Positions 49,201-59,806 of a stretch of DNA of 64,000 nucleotides are shown piece by piece; positions within the stretch are counted from its first letter, which is position 1; each line of letters begins with the position of its first letter. Position numbers and translations under genes: made by a program. Location: positions 19,198,172 to 19,262,171 of the forward strand of contig JACSVZ010000005.1 of the NCBI GenBank assembly GCA_014706295.1, read 5' to 3'. This stretch comes from Lycocorax pyrrhopterus obiensis (taxonomy: Eukaryota; Chordata; Aves; Passeriformes; Paradisaeidae). The notes under the pieces were generated by a model. That model saw only the letters and a list, made by a program, of their open reading frames with translations, did no database searches and had not been told where the DNA came from.

Positions 49201-52200
49201 ATGCTATAAATTTAAAAATGATGAAAATTTTTCTTGATTTCCTTGTGCCATGGGGGCAGAAACTCCCAGATTATTTCCCTTAGGAAGCATTTCTGGCCTA
49301 CCACTGAGTGTGCAGCTGTGTACTGAAGCATGTACTTGTTAGAATATGCTATAGAAACATTATAATATTTAAAAGGTATATAGTGTCTTATAATTTCAAA
49401 GCACTGTATAAGCACTAACTAATTGAGGTTCATGGCACTGCCTTTAAGCAGATAAGGAACTACCACTGAAAAGTAGGTAGCAGCCAACACTTACTACCCT
49501 GAGGTCTGAACTACAGTAGTTATTTTTTCAGGTGCAGAATGGCAAAATGTTCAAGTTTGCTCAGATGCCACTGTACAGTAATAACTGGCAAATGTCAGTA
49601 TTTAAATGAAACTTCAAATGGAAACCCCCCACCCCCATCCACTCCCCCACCCACTCACCAGCTGAATTTGTACAGCTGAAGTGCTGCCATGACAGGACTT
49701 GTCACAACTTCTTTTCACAGAAGTTACACAGCCTCTATGCCCCCTTGAGCAGTGGGGTGCAGGTTGGCTGAAAATCCTGCCCCTGGGAGTCGCCTGAGAA
49801 AAGGCAAGGCTCCAGCCCTGGTAGGCCAAGCAGGCTGTTGTTATACTAGGAAGAAGAACCAGTATTGCTGGTGGAAAGCCAGCACCTCATGCTCAGCCCT
49901 GCCGAGGCACTGGCTGCTCCTTTCTTTTTTCATTTCCTGTAGCAGGACAAGCTTCAAAGGGCTCCTGCGACAGCCGCTGGCTTTGATCCAGGGCTAAAAC
50001 ACCTTGGAGGTAGGAATCTCAGATACCAAAGCAGGTGCTGCAACACCACAGTAAAGCAAGGGAGAATCTCTAGGGCTCTTCAAACTTCTCTCCTTTTTTC
50101 TTCTTCACTGAACAAACCATTCAACTCCAACAACACGCTTGCAGCCCAGTTTATGCACACATGGGTATTATCACACTGTGCTCACAGCCATTTATACCAG
50201 GCCACTCACCACAGGATTTCAAACCACTCAGGGCTTACCACTGCTGACTTGAGACAGAAACCTTCACATGTGAAAGCTGAAGTCGTGGCAAAGAAACAAG
50301 TGGAAACTCTATTAGCAATGCTGTGACCTGTGCTAATAGCAGTCATACTGAAAGCCATTAACTCCCAGAAAACAAGAGCCCTAGAGGTTTCTGTTAGCTG
50401 AATGTGGGTTGGAGAGTACCAAAACTGAAGGGTTTGCCTTGAAAAGCTCATAGAGCATGTGCTCAGTGCTTGACTGAAGCTGTTTTGCTGGGTGTCCAGG
50501 TGGTTGGTGGCTGCTGTGCCTGGTTCACTGTGCAGGGGTACGGAAGAGAATGACCCTGTGGAGGGTTCTTCTGGACATAATACAATTTATCACCCAGCAT
50601 TGACACAAAATGTATCTAAAGGAATCCTACATGATATACTACATTTCATTTATTTCAGAAATATTTAAATGTCTTGCTAGTTTGGCCCTTAAATTTCTAG
50701 AAGGAAGAAATCTGTGTCCTTGCCAAAGATGCAAATAAATGTAGATCTAGAAGGCAACAGACTGGATGGAGTGGATTTCATGGGGGGCAACAATCCTTCA
50801 TGTTGCTGCCCACAGCATCAATTTACTCATCATGAGGAACTTACCTATTATTTTACACTCACAGTGCTTCAAGAACTGAGCCAGTGCTCATTACTGACAG
50901 CTACACCAGGGGCCTAATTGCAGAGCACATCCCTGATTGCTTTGGAGGGGCTGGATAACTGATTGGCTCTGCAGGCAGAGTAGCACTGCCAGACTTTTAG
51001 CATCTGCATGATTTGTGTCTCTGACTGAAAACTCCAGATACCACAGAAAAGATTCACACAGATAGACTGCCTCACATCAGTCATCTTCATACAGTCCATG
51101 CAGGGACCTCTTGTTACCTGCCCGTTTAAAAAAACCGATCATTTTATAATAGTAATTTTGATTAATTAATTTTTCTTTTTCATAAGTGGAGCACGTGTCC
51201 TTTTTCTCTGGTGTAAAGCCTAATTCTGTTGCAGCTCACAGCCACATTTTGAAACATGTTCTGCTAGGAAAGCTAGAAAATGCTTTCTTAGATTTTAGTC
51301 TTGAAGACTTCCCAACACTGACATTAGATAAAAATATGAAGCCAAAGGAACCACGGAATACTTAACTTTTGAGGGAGAGACAATCAGAAAATGCTCAAGA
51401 AGAAACATCTGGCCTCTCTCTTCCTGCTCCATGCCACCAATCAAAGCTTTAAATGGAAAGTAACCCAAATAGGAAACCTGATTATGACAGATGCGAGCGA
51501 TTTGTTGGGGCTGTCCCTGAAATGCAATCCACAGTGTCAAGAGTAAATGGCACTGCTTTGATTCTGTACGAACAGCTTCACAAAACAACCCCACCAGGCA
51601 GGGAAACTGGCCACAGCTGGGCTGGTGCTTGTGTTTTAAGGCTCTCAGCTCCAAATTTGGCCAGTTATCACTCCTTCTGGAGTCTGAGGTCCTCAGTAGC
51701 ACAGGTCTTGTTGGGCTAGTGTTTACAAAGAACTGCCTAGTGGGTCCAAAAGTGATTTATGGGTGAAATTCAAAAAATAAAAAAGTGCAAAAAGAGAGTT
51801 TTGTATGTGTAAAATGAGCAGAAGTCTGATCAGAATCTGACCCTGCATCTCTCACTGGGTGTGCATAGATGTGTAGGAGCAGGGAGGCAGAGGAAATATG
51901 TGAGAGAAGCCATAGAAGCTCTCAGATAATGCCTCCAAAGTATTTCTAAGCCATTGCACAAGGAACAATATACAGAGACTTAAATTCAAACAGAAGGGAT
52001 CTATTTACGTGGATAGAAGAATCCTCATGTGGAATGCGCTTACAAAGAACCTTCTTTAGGCAAAACAAACAAACAAACACTGGAGTCATTTATCTCCTTG
52101 CCCTCTTTCTGTGCTGGAATACAGGAGCTTCACAGTGTTACAGACCCAAACCGTGGCAGGGGCCTCCTGCTTGTCTCTGCAGAATCCCACTTCAGTTCAT

Positions 52201-52626
52201 TCAGCTGGTCAGGAGCAGAGGGCCCATTTCATGGGAGGACAAGGTAGGGTCTATGGTGAAGCAGCCTGTGAGACCAGGGTCTTTCCAAGCCGTGTAAAGA
52301 GCCAGTGGGAATTGCCAAGGCAGCAATCTCCAAGCCAAAACAGGAAGGAACACCATAGAGTTCAGTAACAACCACACTGCTAAAGCTCTTCTCCAAGCAA
52401 ATTTTCTTACAGATAGAAAGTTTGCTGTTTGCCTAAACATTATTTCAGTATGAAATTGGTCTTTTAAAACTGATTAAGTAATCCAAGAGCTGAAAATTTT
52501 TCTTGATGTTACTGAATAGGACCCATAGACTTTACCCCATATTGAACTTCGTAAGATTTGATTAATTGAATGGGGGAGAGGCAAATTCAGTAGCAGAATT
52601 AACAAGTTGTTACTCCCAGGTGAGAA
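46296..52626. other. Intergenic, no gene recognised
   Basis: About 6 kb of moderately GC-balanced unique-looking sequence with scattered open frames below 140 codons. It contains the 37-bp tandem dimer at 48029. No interspersed repeat or exon is recognised. Confidence 0.45.
48029..48102 (+). repeat. 37-bp tandem dimer
   Basis: Two adjacent 37-bp units (48029-48065 and 48066-48102), each containing GGTCAGTGGTTCACCCATC. They differ at about four positions. Confidence 0.95.
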
Positions 52627-52698
52627 GTGGAACCACAGCTTCTCAGCACAGTGAATGCAACCAGCACTTCCCTGTGCCAGACTCACATATGGGCCTTT

Positions 52699-53487
52699 AT
52701 GGTGCAGGTCCAACAGCATCCATCCCACACTAAGAGCATCTTTGACCCTGAGGAGAGGGGAAAGCAAACTGGAGGAAGTCATCCTAAAACACAACTTGTT
52801 AGGACCCACTCCCCTTACAAGCTGCTTGGAACAGCAGCTAGAAGGCATTGGGATAAAGGAGGGATTTTCAGGTCAGTAAATTCCAAAATACTGCAGAACG
52901 TTAAAATTTGGATTAAATTAGCTCCAGCTATTAAGTGTGTTCATAAAATCAATATTAGATTTTTGGTGGATTTTTGCTGCCGCTGCTGCAAAGCCATTTC
53001 TTTGTCCTCTCCTCCTTTGTGCACGGGACAGTGTAACCATCACTTCCAGGGTTCTCTTTGGCTCGAGTTCACTTTCCTTTGGAATGGGAACGGCTGCCCA
53101 AAGGCAGCACATTGCCTGTATCAAACCTCTGCAAGGAATCTAGACAATGTAACAAGGCTATTAAATCCAGGCCTGCCAGGAAATGTAGGGAGAGCAGGCA
53201 GCAGTCTGAAGCAAAAGATCTACACAGAGTTTGGGAAACGGGAACTATTCCTGACAAATCTCGTTCTTACTGCAGGCAGAGCCACTCTTCAAACCCCAAG
53301 CAAACATCTTAGAACAACTATGGGAAGCAAACACTTCAGACCAAGTTTCTGTCCTTGTGCTAAGAACCTTCCCTATCATCACTACAACCTGCTCTTTATT
53401 CTTGCTTTTTCCAAAGGCAGTGAGGCAGTTACCAGGGACTCTCCTGTTCTCTGCCAAGGAGCTCTGCACAAAATAAAATTTGCATGA
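52699..53487 (+). other. Unassigned open reading frame of 262 codons from the first ATG
   Basis: The frame is open from 52627 (a GTG) to a stop at 53485-53487, with the first ATG at 52699. This is unusually long for this non-CpG-rich stretch. The translation is Cys-, His- and Leu-containing with no domain, signal peptide, membrane segment or repeat that I recognise. A GCTGCCGCTGCTGC run gives a Cys-rich CCRCC patch. There are no obvious splice sites defining an exon. It could be an unspliced gene, a pseudogene piece, part of a noncoding RNA or chance. Confidence 0.2.
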
Positions 53488-55120
53488 CTGACAGTACTTT
53501 TTTGTCCAAAGAGACTTCCTGGACAACTGATCTTTCAAAAGCAGCGACCTTCAAGCTGTTACAAAGAAAAACATCTAAGCAGCACTAAGTTACTTAGAAA
53601 TATTTTCATGCTCAAACAACTGAAAAATTATTCTGTATTCTCATATTTCCTGTAAGTGCTCACTTCTAGGCAGGGATCAATCAGATGGATTTTTAGATCA
53701 TTACATAGATTTGAGAAGTCATTTAAGAGTCTTCAAAAAATGTCCTCTCAGTCAGATGCACAGCACTGCTAACAAAATACTGTAACTCACATTGGTGTTT
53801 TATCTCAACACCACTTGGAACAATAAAATATTCATAAAACGCCACTACTGGAATATATTATCTCATCAGCACATGGTGATAAGATTAAATTGTTTGGTGT
53901 TAGAAGTGATAAGGATTACCATATCAGTGTTTAGCTCATTGAAATCATATTACCTAGTGCCCTTGACAATAATCGCATCAAAATTCTGGATAATTTCAAA
54001 TGATTCAGTAATAATTACCAGACCATGCTGTAGGCAAAGGGAGATGCTGGAATCTGCACAGCCAGTGCTGAATTTGTACAATGACTCAGTGTGATGGGAT
54101 TTGTACCTTAAGAAAATCAGCGGAGCTGATTCCCCTTAATCTTTCCTTTGGGGAGTGTACTGCTCCAAATCAGACCAGGACAGAAGGGAAACAAGTATGG
54201 AAATTATTTTAAAAATTATTCAGCTGCTCTACAGCTCCTGTAGCAAATCCAGGACCAGGTTTGGGCTCTTTGGGGTAGGGAACAGCCTACTGTGGTCTGT
54301 GTTTAGCCGTTATTCCTGCAGGCTCCTAGACCATGTGGCAACACAAATAAATAGGCAGTGATGACACATGCAGTGAGAACTTGAGCACAGAGCATCTCAG
54401 TTTGGTTGAACAGATGCAGCTTTGACACACGCTGTTAGGCAGCCACTTTCACAAGAATTGGCCTAAGAGCTTAGCTTTTATAATTTACTATTATTTGTTT
54501 ACTGTCTTCAGTGTGCTCAACTTACCAGACACACCCATACACATACACAGTACAGCAACTGCCAACCTCAGAGAGAGCTTATGCTTGATGGAAGGCCACA
54601 GAATAAATAAGTAGATACATAAACACTGAAAAGACAAGAGATAGTGAGAACAGACTTACTTAACCCTATTTTGACCCCTGCAAGAACTAAAATTTGTATG
54701 GGAATATGTTTTCTAAGACAACGCATAGGTGTAATTCTATGAAGTGAGAACTGATGGGCAGGCCCAGAATGGCAGAGAGGAAAGGAGTGGATGTGTTTCC
54801 ATACATTACATGTGCATGTTCTTTCTCACTTAATTCCTCTCTGTATAAGTTGGTCTCCTGCCCTTCCTAAACTATTATACAGAAAGGATGATCTCAGATA
54901 CAGAATTGGTAGCTGACAGAATTGGTGTCATGCACTGAAGCGTCAAACCCTTTCTGCCAGCCAACCAAGCAGCCACATGACCATGTCTTCCCTTGAACTC
55001 ATTTATCTTTTGTCACTGCTTAGAACACTCTGTCTAATTTTAGACAGCAGTTCTGCAACCCTTGCAGTGAATAAAACTTGTTCTGGCCAATAGTCTCAAA
55101 ATGCACAAGTAGGAGTGCCA
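53488..55120. other. Intergenic, no recognised feature
   Basis: AT-rich. The stretch from about 53790 to 54030 is repeat-free and rich in ATTA-type homeodomain cores, so it might be a conserved noncoding element, but this is a guess. Confidence 0.4.
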
Positions 55121-55935
55121 GAATCACAGAAACATAGAGCTGAGAAAGAGCTCAAGAGGTCATGGGGTCCCTCTGATCAGACCTGTCTTTCTGGGCTGAC
55201 ACTCACCCAGACACAGATCCCCAGTGCTGGAGCTTTACTGCTTCCCCAACAATCTAACCCACTATTACTTCCCTGCCCCTACCTGATAATGTTTTCCTTA
55301 AAATCAAATAATCTTCCCTGATTAAAATCACGTCAATCATCTTTTATTCTCTCTGTTTCAAAGAAAACAGATTATCACCCTTCAGTTACCTCTTCTTTAG
55401 ACTGAAAAAAAAAATCCAATTCTTTAACTTTCTTCATTCATTTTCTCATTATTTCTTCTGACTTCCTCTAGATGTTCCCCATCTGGCTTGTACCTTCTGA
55501 GGCAGCACCCGGAGAGTGGTCCTGCTGATCTCCAGCACTGCTGATGAGCAGAGGGGGGCTGTGTGTGCCAGAGCCCACCCTTTGTCCCTGCTCTTGGGCA
55601 CTTCCCTTTTCACATCACCAAGCAACTGTTGACTCATGCCCAGCTTGTGACATCCCAGATTATTTTCTGCTCTATCTGCTATTTAGCAAGCTGTCCTCTG
55701 TCGTGCCTTTCTGCACTGAATTGTTCTTGTCTAAATGTTTTATCTTGCATCAGTCCCTATTTACCCTCATCTTCTCCTGGATTATATCTCTAACTTTCAG
55801 GATCATTTTGAATTCTATACTTATACTCTACCATATCAGCAGTGCATACAAATGATAAAGGAATGCTTCCCATTCTGTCATCCAGGTAACTAAAAAACAC
55901 CCTGGGCCAAGGACAAACTAAAGGCTGGATTCTGT
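55121..55935 (-). repeat. Ancient CR1/L3-type LINE fragment (about 800 bp)
   Basis: Weak but ordered similarity to the complement of an old CR1-clade 3' region: a CAGAATCACAGAAACATAGA start; CTCTTCTTTAGACTGAAAAA with CCAATTCTTTAACTTTCTTC; then GTTGACTCATGCCCAGCTTG; GGATCATTTTGAATTC; and CACCCTGGGCCAAGGACAA. It is far more diverged than the other CR1 pieces and therefore older. Open frames 55449-55637 and 55544-55855 lie within it. Confidence 0.65.
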
Positions 55936-58791
55936 AACTTTTATATTAGGCAATATTGTCTAATAACTTCATATCTAAGGAATTATTCACCCAAATAAAT
56001 ACAAGTGAACTTGAGCTAGAGCTGAGAAATGAGGTCCTTAGGGTGTATTAGTAACACCAAGGTTTGCAGGTATTTGTCCCATCAAGAGAGTAATAAACAA
56101 GAATGTGCAGTTAAAGCCCATTTGGAAAGAAGATTGGGCAGCTACAGTAATTTTCATGCCACCAATTTTCTTTCCATCAGCCACAGCAGTTACATTCACC
56201 ACAGGAAACCCACTATAATCTGTCACAATACAGGCCCCACACTTTTGGACTTAGAACATTTGGAAATACTTGTTCATAATTTTTCAAAATCCTACACAAG
56301 GATATAAATATACAAATACATTTAATTTCCCTGGTTTCTTGTTTTAGCTCTTACTCAGCAAGACTCTGACATAAATAAAGTTGAATACACACGAACATTT
56401 TACTGTTAGATACTTTAATGACCAAAGGAATTAGGACATGTAGTCTCACAGAAAATCTGGGAGCTGTTTTCTTGAACTAGAATATAAAAACCATTATACC
56501 AGATTTCAGACTGAGTCCCAACAAGCACAACATCTAATACTGAGTAACACTGGATACTTTGGGAAACAGAGTAAGGAATAAATAGGTGAGTGCTTCTTCC
56601 TCTGACCCCCTCCCCAGATGTATCAGTGGCTTTGGTATTTTCTGAGCATTTCTTTTTGCATCTGGGTCATCACAAGTGCAACCTTCTACCTGACTAATTT
56701 CAGCTACTATTATTCCAACTACTTTCAGTATTCCTTAAACTGAAATGGATAGTATAATCCTCTGGAATCTCACATTACATGCAGTGCCAGGGCTCTATTG
56801 ATTCTGATCTCACAACGTTAATATGCACCCATCAGTCATTCGGCCTGAAACAGCATTGAAAGATTTGTCAGAAACTATCACATGAACACTAAAAGGACAG
56901 AAGAAATGAGTGTAAAATTAAATTATTCATTTTTCCACAGGGACATGGAAAAAAGGACAGTTGCTAAAGGATTAGGATAAATCAGCTACTGCAATCAAAT
57001 CTGCAAATGCTCAAAAATTGAAAGGCTATTGAAAGTGCTGCAGAAGCCATGTGAGGTCAAATTTTTAATGAAGTTCCACCAAAAATGCATAAGCAATAAT
57101 TACATGACTGAACTGAAAATCTGAGAAATGAGGTTTAAAAGGAAATAAGATGGATGTTACATTTGCAATTGCTGCAACATTAGCTCAAACACTCCCAAAC
57201 TGCTCATCAGAGAAAAAGATAACACATTTTCCACATTGGGGCAGATTTTCTTAGCTCAGTTCCTGTGTGCCTAAAGATAAAAGATATGCTTATCAAGCAG
57301 TGCGTAGATACATGGAGAGCAAGGAGGGACAATGCCCCACTTCTACCTCAAGAGTCCTTTTATCTCTCATGAATTTGTATGTGCTTGGCCTTTTTATTTT
57401 AACTTTACAGCCTCCACTGCACCACCACAAACATCCTGAGTGTGCAACACTTGGCTTATTTCCCTTCCTGTAATTCATACCTTCTACTCTGAAGCTTTGC
57501 ACATGCAGAATACCAGGCGTGTCAAATTGCAAGCAGTGAGACCACTCACACGTGTCTGTTGAGGTGGAAAGAAAAGAAAATGCCATCTCATCTGAAAATG
57601 AATTTTAGTTGCCCATTCTGTTTGCAAGCATCCCCTTCAGTGTGATTGCTCCCATGCCAGTTGTCTCATCTTTCTCAGAGGAACAAAAATGTATAAATAG
57701 ACTCTGACCTCTTTTATTGCACAGTATGTTAAAGAAATGGGAAAGTTAAGGCAAATAACTGTAACCTAATAAAAATTCAGAGGCACCTCAAATCATTAAT
57801 GAATACTTTATTATTACAGATATGGAAAGTAGAGCCCCATAACTACACATTACTTTTGGGGCTTGCAAAACAAAAATTACATTCTATCAGGTAGTTTGAC
57901 CATTTGTTTACACCACATCTATTGTAGTTTATACTGTTGAGAATCAATACAAACTATTTTGGTGATATTTTCTGATAGTTGCTGATAAAAGGAAGATGGA
58001 AAAATACATGGATACAGAACAAGGAATCAAGAAATGTGGGCTGGGCTTTTTTGCTGTGCTGCTTTGTTCATGACATAACCAGAGACTTTGATTTCAATGA
58101 CTCAGTCTTCTCATCTGTAAAATGAGGATAACATCTGAATGTCTCTCAGTGGAATGGTGAAATTTAATTTCAGCATGTGTATAAAGGACATGGAGATTGC
58201 TAAGTGGCAAGGTGCTATTACCATACATTATAAACATAAACCTAGGAAATTTGGCATTGAATGTGTAGGGGTTTTTTCCCCTTTAGCTGCCCTTTTGTTT
58301 TAAATAGTACTACTAATAATTGACATTCTATTAACACTGACAGGAAACAACAGACAAAGGATTCTCTACACACACATAGCCAACATAACAAAAAAAAAAA
58401 AAAAGAAACAAAGAACAGGGCAAGTCTGTGGTCTGAACAGTCAAGCTAAAATGGAGCCCTGCTTGGAATATTTAAAAGGTTCCTTTTTTGTTCCCTTGAA
58501 ATACTACCTCATCTTACTGCTTCTTTTTCTGCATTCATCACATTTATGGGATAATTTTTTGGTCCACTGGCAGGCAAACTTTCTGTTCATGACTGCAAAA
58601 GGAGTTTCCTGTGCAATGCCGAAAGAACCTGCCCTTTAGTATGGCCACAAACGCTGCTTTACCCTCGCTGTTCGCAGAGTGTAAACTCAGAGGCAAAATG
58701 AGATTATTCCCGAATTTATTGATAACCAACTAGAGCAACATCTCTCCTTGAGAGCTCTCTATCAGAAGGCTCATTGTTAATAACACATTGG
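55936..58791. other. Intergenic, no recognised feature
   Basis: AT-rich sequence with an A-run at about 58389-58405. Open frames are all below 100 codons and match no family I know. Confidence 0.45.
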
Positions 58792-58851
58792 TTTAGGTTG
58801 GAAAGGACATTAAAGACCATCCAGTTCCAACCCCCGTGCAGTGATGGGATG
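58792..58851 (-). repeat. CR1 LINE 3' tail
   Basis: TTTAGGTTGGAAAGGACATT, then AAGACCATCCAGTTCCAACC and CCCGTGCAGTGATGGG, the complement of the CR1 end. The following sequence leaves the consensus. Confidence 0.8.
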
Positions 58852-59099
58852 ACATTTGCAGTCATTGTGGGGACACAACTTACCCCTGGCCTGTGAGGTA
58901 TCTGGGGAGCTGTCCCATGCCCATCCGGCTCGGAGCTGGCCAGCAGTGCTGGGCTCCCCTCAGCACTGGCCCACGGGGGACCATGACGGCTCCCGTGGGG
59001 CAGGCAATTCTGTCGGCCCCTTTGGCAGATGTTCATAAAATATTCAAAATATTCAACCCCTAAACCACTAAACCAAAGGCGTATTTAAGAGGTTTATGG

Positions 59100-59208
59100 A
59101 TCTGGCACTGGCTGATATAGGTTAGTGGTGGCAGTGGCAGTGCTGAGTGGATGGCTGGACTTGATGATCTTGAAGGTCTCTTCCAACCTTGACAATTCCA
59201 TGATTCTA
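59100..59208 (+). repeat. CR1 LINE 3' tail
   Basis: GGATGGCTGGACTTGATGAT, then CTTGAAGGTCTCTTCCAACC and CCATGATTCTAA, the sense-strand CR1 terminus. It abuts an opposite-strand CR1 piece. Confidence 0.88.
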
Positions 59209-59209
59209 A

Positions 59210-59430
59210 ACCACATCACTCAGCACCAGATCCAGACACCTCTTAAACACCTCCATGGACCGTGACTCCACCACCTCCCTGGGCAGCCTGTTCCAATACC
59301 TGATCCCCTGAACAGTGAATTTCTTCTATCTAATATCTAATCTGAATCTCTTGCTGTCGCCGTTTAAGGACGTTTCCTCTGGTCCTCTCCCTGCAGACAC
59401 GGCAGAAGAGACGGGCCCCACCTCACTACA
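59210..59430 (-). repeat. CR1 LINE 3' fragment
   Basis: CACCTCCATGGACCGTGACT, CACCTCCCTGGGCAGCCTGT, TCCAATACCTGATCCCCTGA and TCTAATATCTAATCTGAATC are the complement of CR1. The divergent inner part runs to about 59430, at the edge of the next CpG island. Confidence 0.88.
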
Positions 59431-59724
59431 CCCTCGTGTCAGGGAGTGATGAGGACCCTCTGAGCCTCCCGGAGACCCCCACTCCCTCAGCCCCTCCTCA
59501 TCAGACTCGTTCCCCAGTCCTTGCAGGAGGCTCGCCGCCCTTGGCCGGACACGCTCCAGCATCCCCCGTCCCTGTGGAAGCGCAGACCCGGAGCAGCGCC
59601 CGGCGCTCCCCGCGGCCGCCCCGGATGGACGCGGGAGCGCTCCCGGTGCCGGGCAGGGCGGGAGCGGGCGGAGCCTGCGCACTGCGCCCCGCGCCCCGCC
59701 CGCCACTCCCGCGGCCCGGCGCTG

Positions 59725-59734
59725 AAGATGGCGG
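59725..59734 (+). promoter_or_regulatory. YY1 motif overlapping the start codon
   Basis: AAGATGGCGG matches the AANATGGCG YY1 consensus; the ATG within it is the proposed start at 59728. YY1 sites commonly sit just downstream of start sites in TATA-less promoters. Confidence 0.6.
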
Positions 59735-59806
59735 AGGGCGGTGCGGCGCCCCCGTCCTGCGCTTCCTCCTCCTCCTCCTCCTTGAAGGGGCTGCGGGAGC
59801 AGATGG
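59728..59806 (+). CDS. First coding exon of an unidentified gene (partial)
   Basis: The ATG has A at -3 and G at +4. The exon encodes 26 residues: MAEGGAAPPSCA, six serines from a TCC run, then LKGLREQM, ending with one base of the next codon at a good donor (ATGG|GTGAGA). The Ala/Ser-rich start followed by a charged helix-like segment is common in human-type housekeeping genes but not diagnostic, and I cannot name it. The human neighbour expected on this side, MTMR8, has a different N-terminus. No convincing second exon is in the window. Confidence 0.6.

Noticed and set aside
55144..55300. Young CR1 tail from the AGAATCACAGAAACATAGA start alone
   Set aside because: The following 800 bp match an old CR1/L3 pattern better, so it is reported as one ancient fragment.
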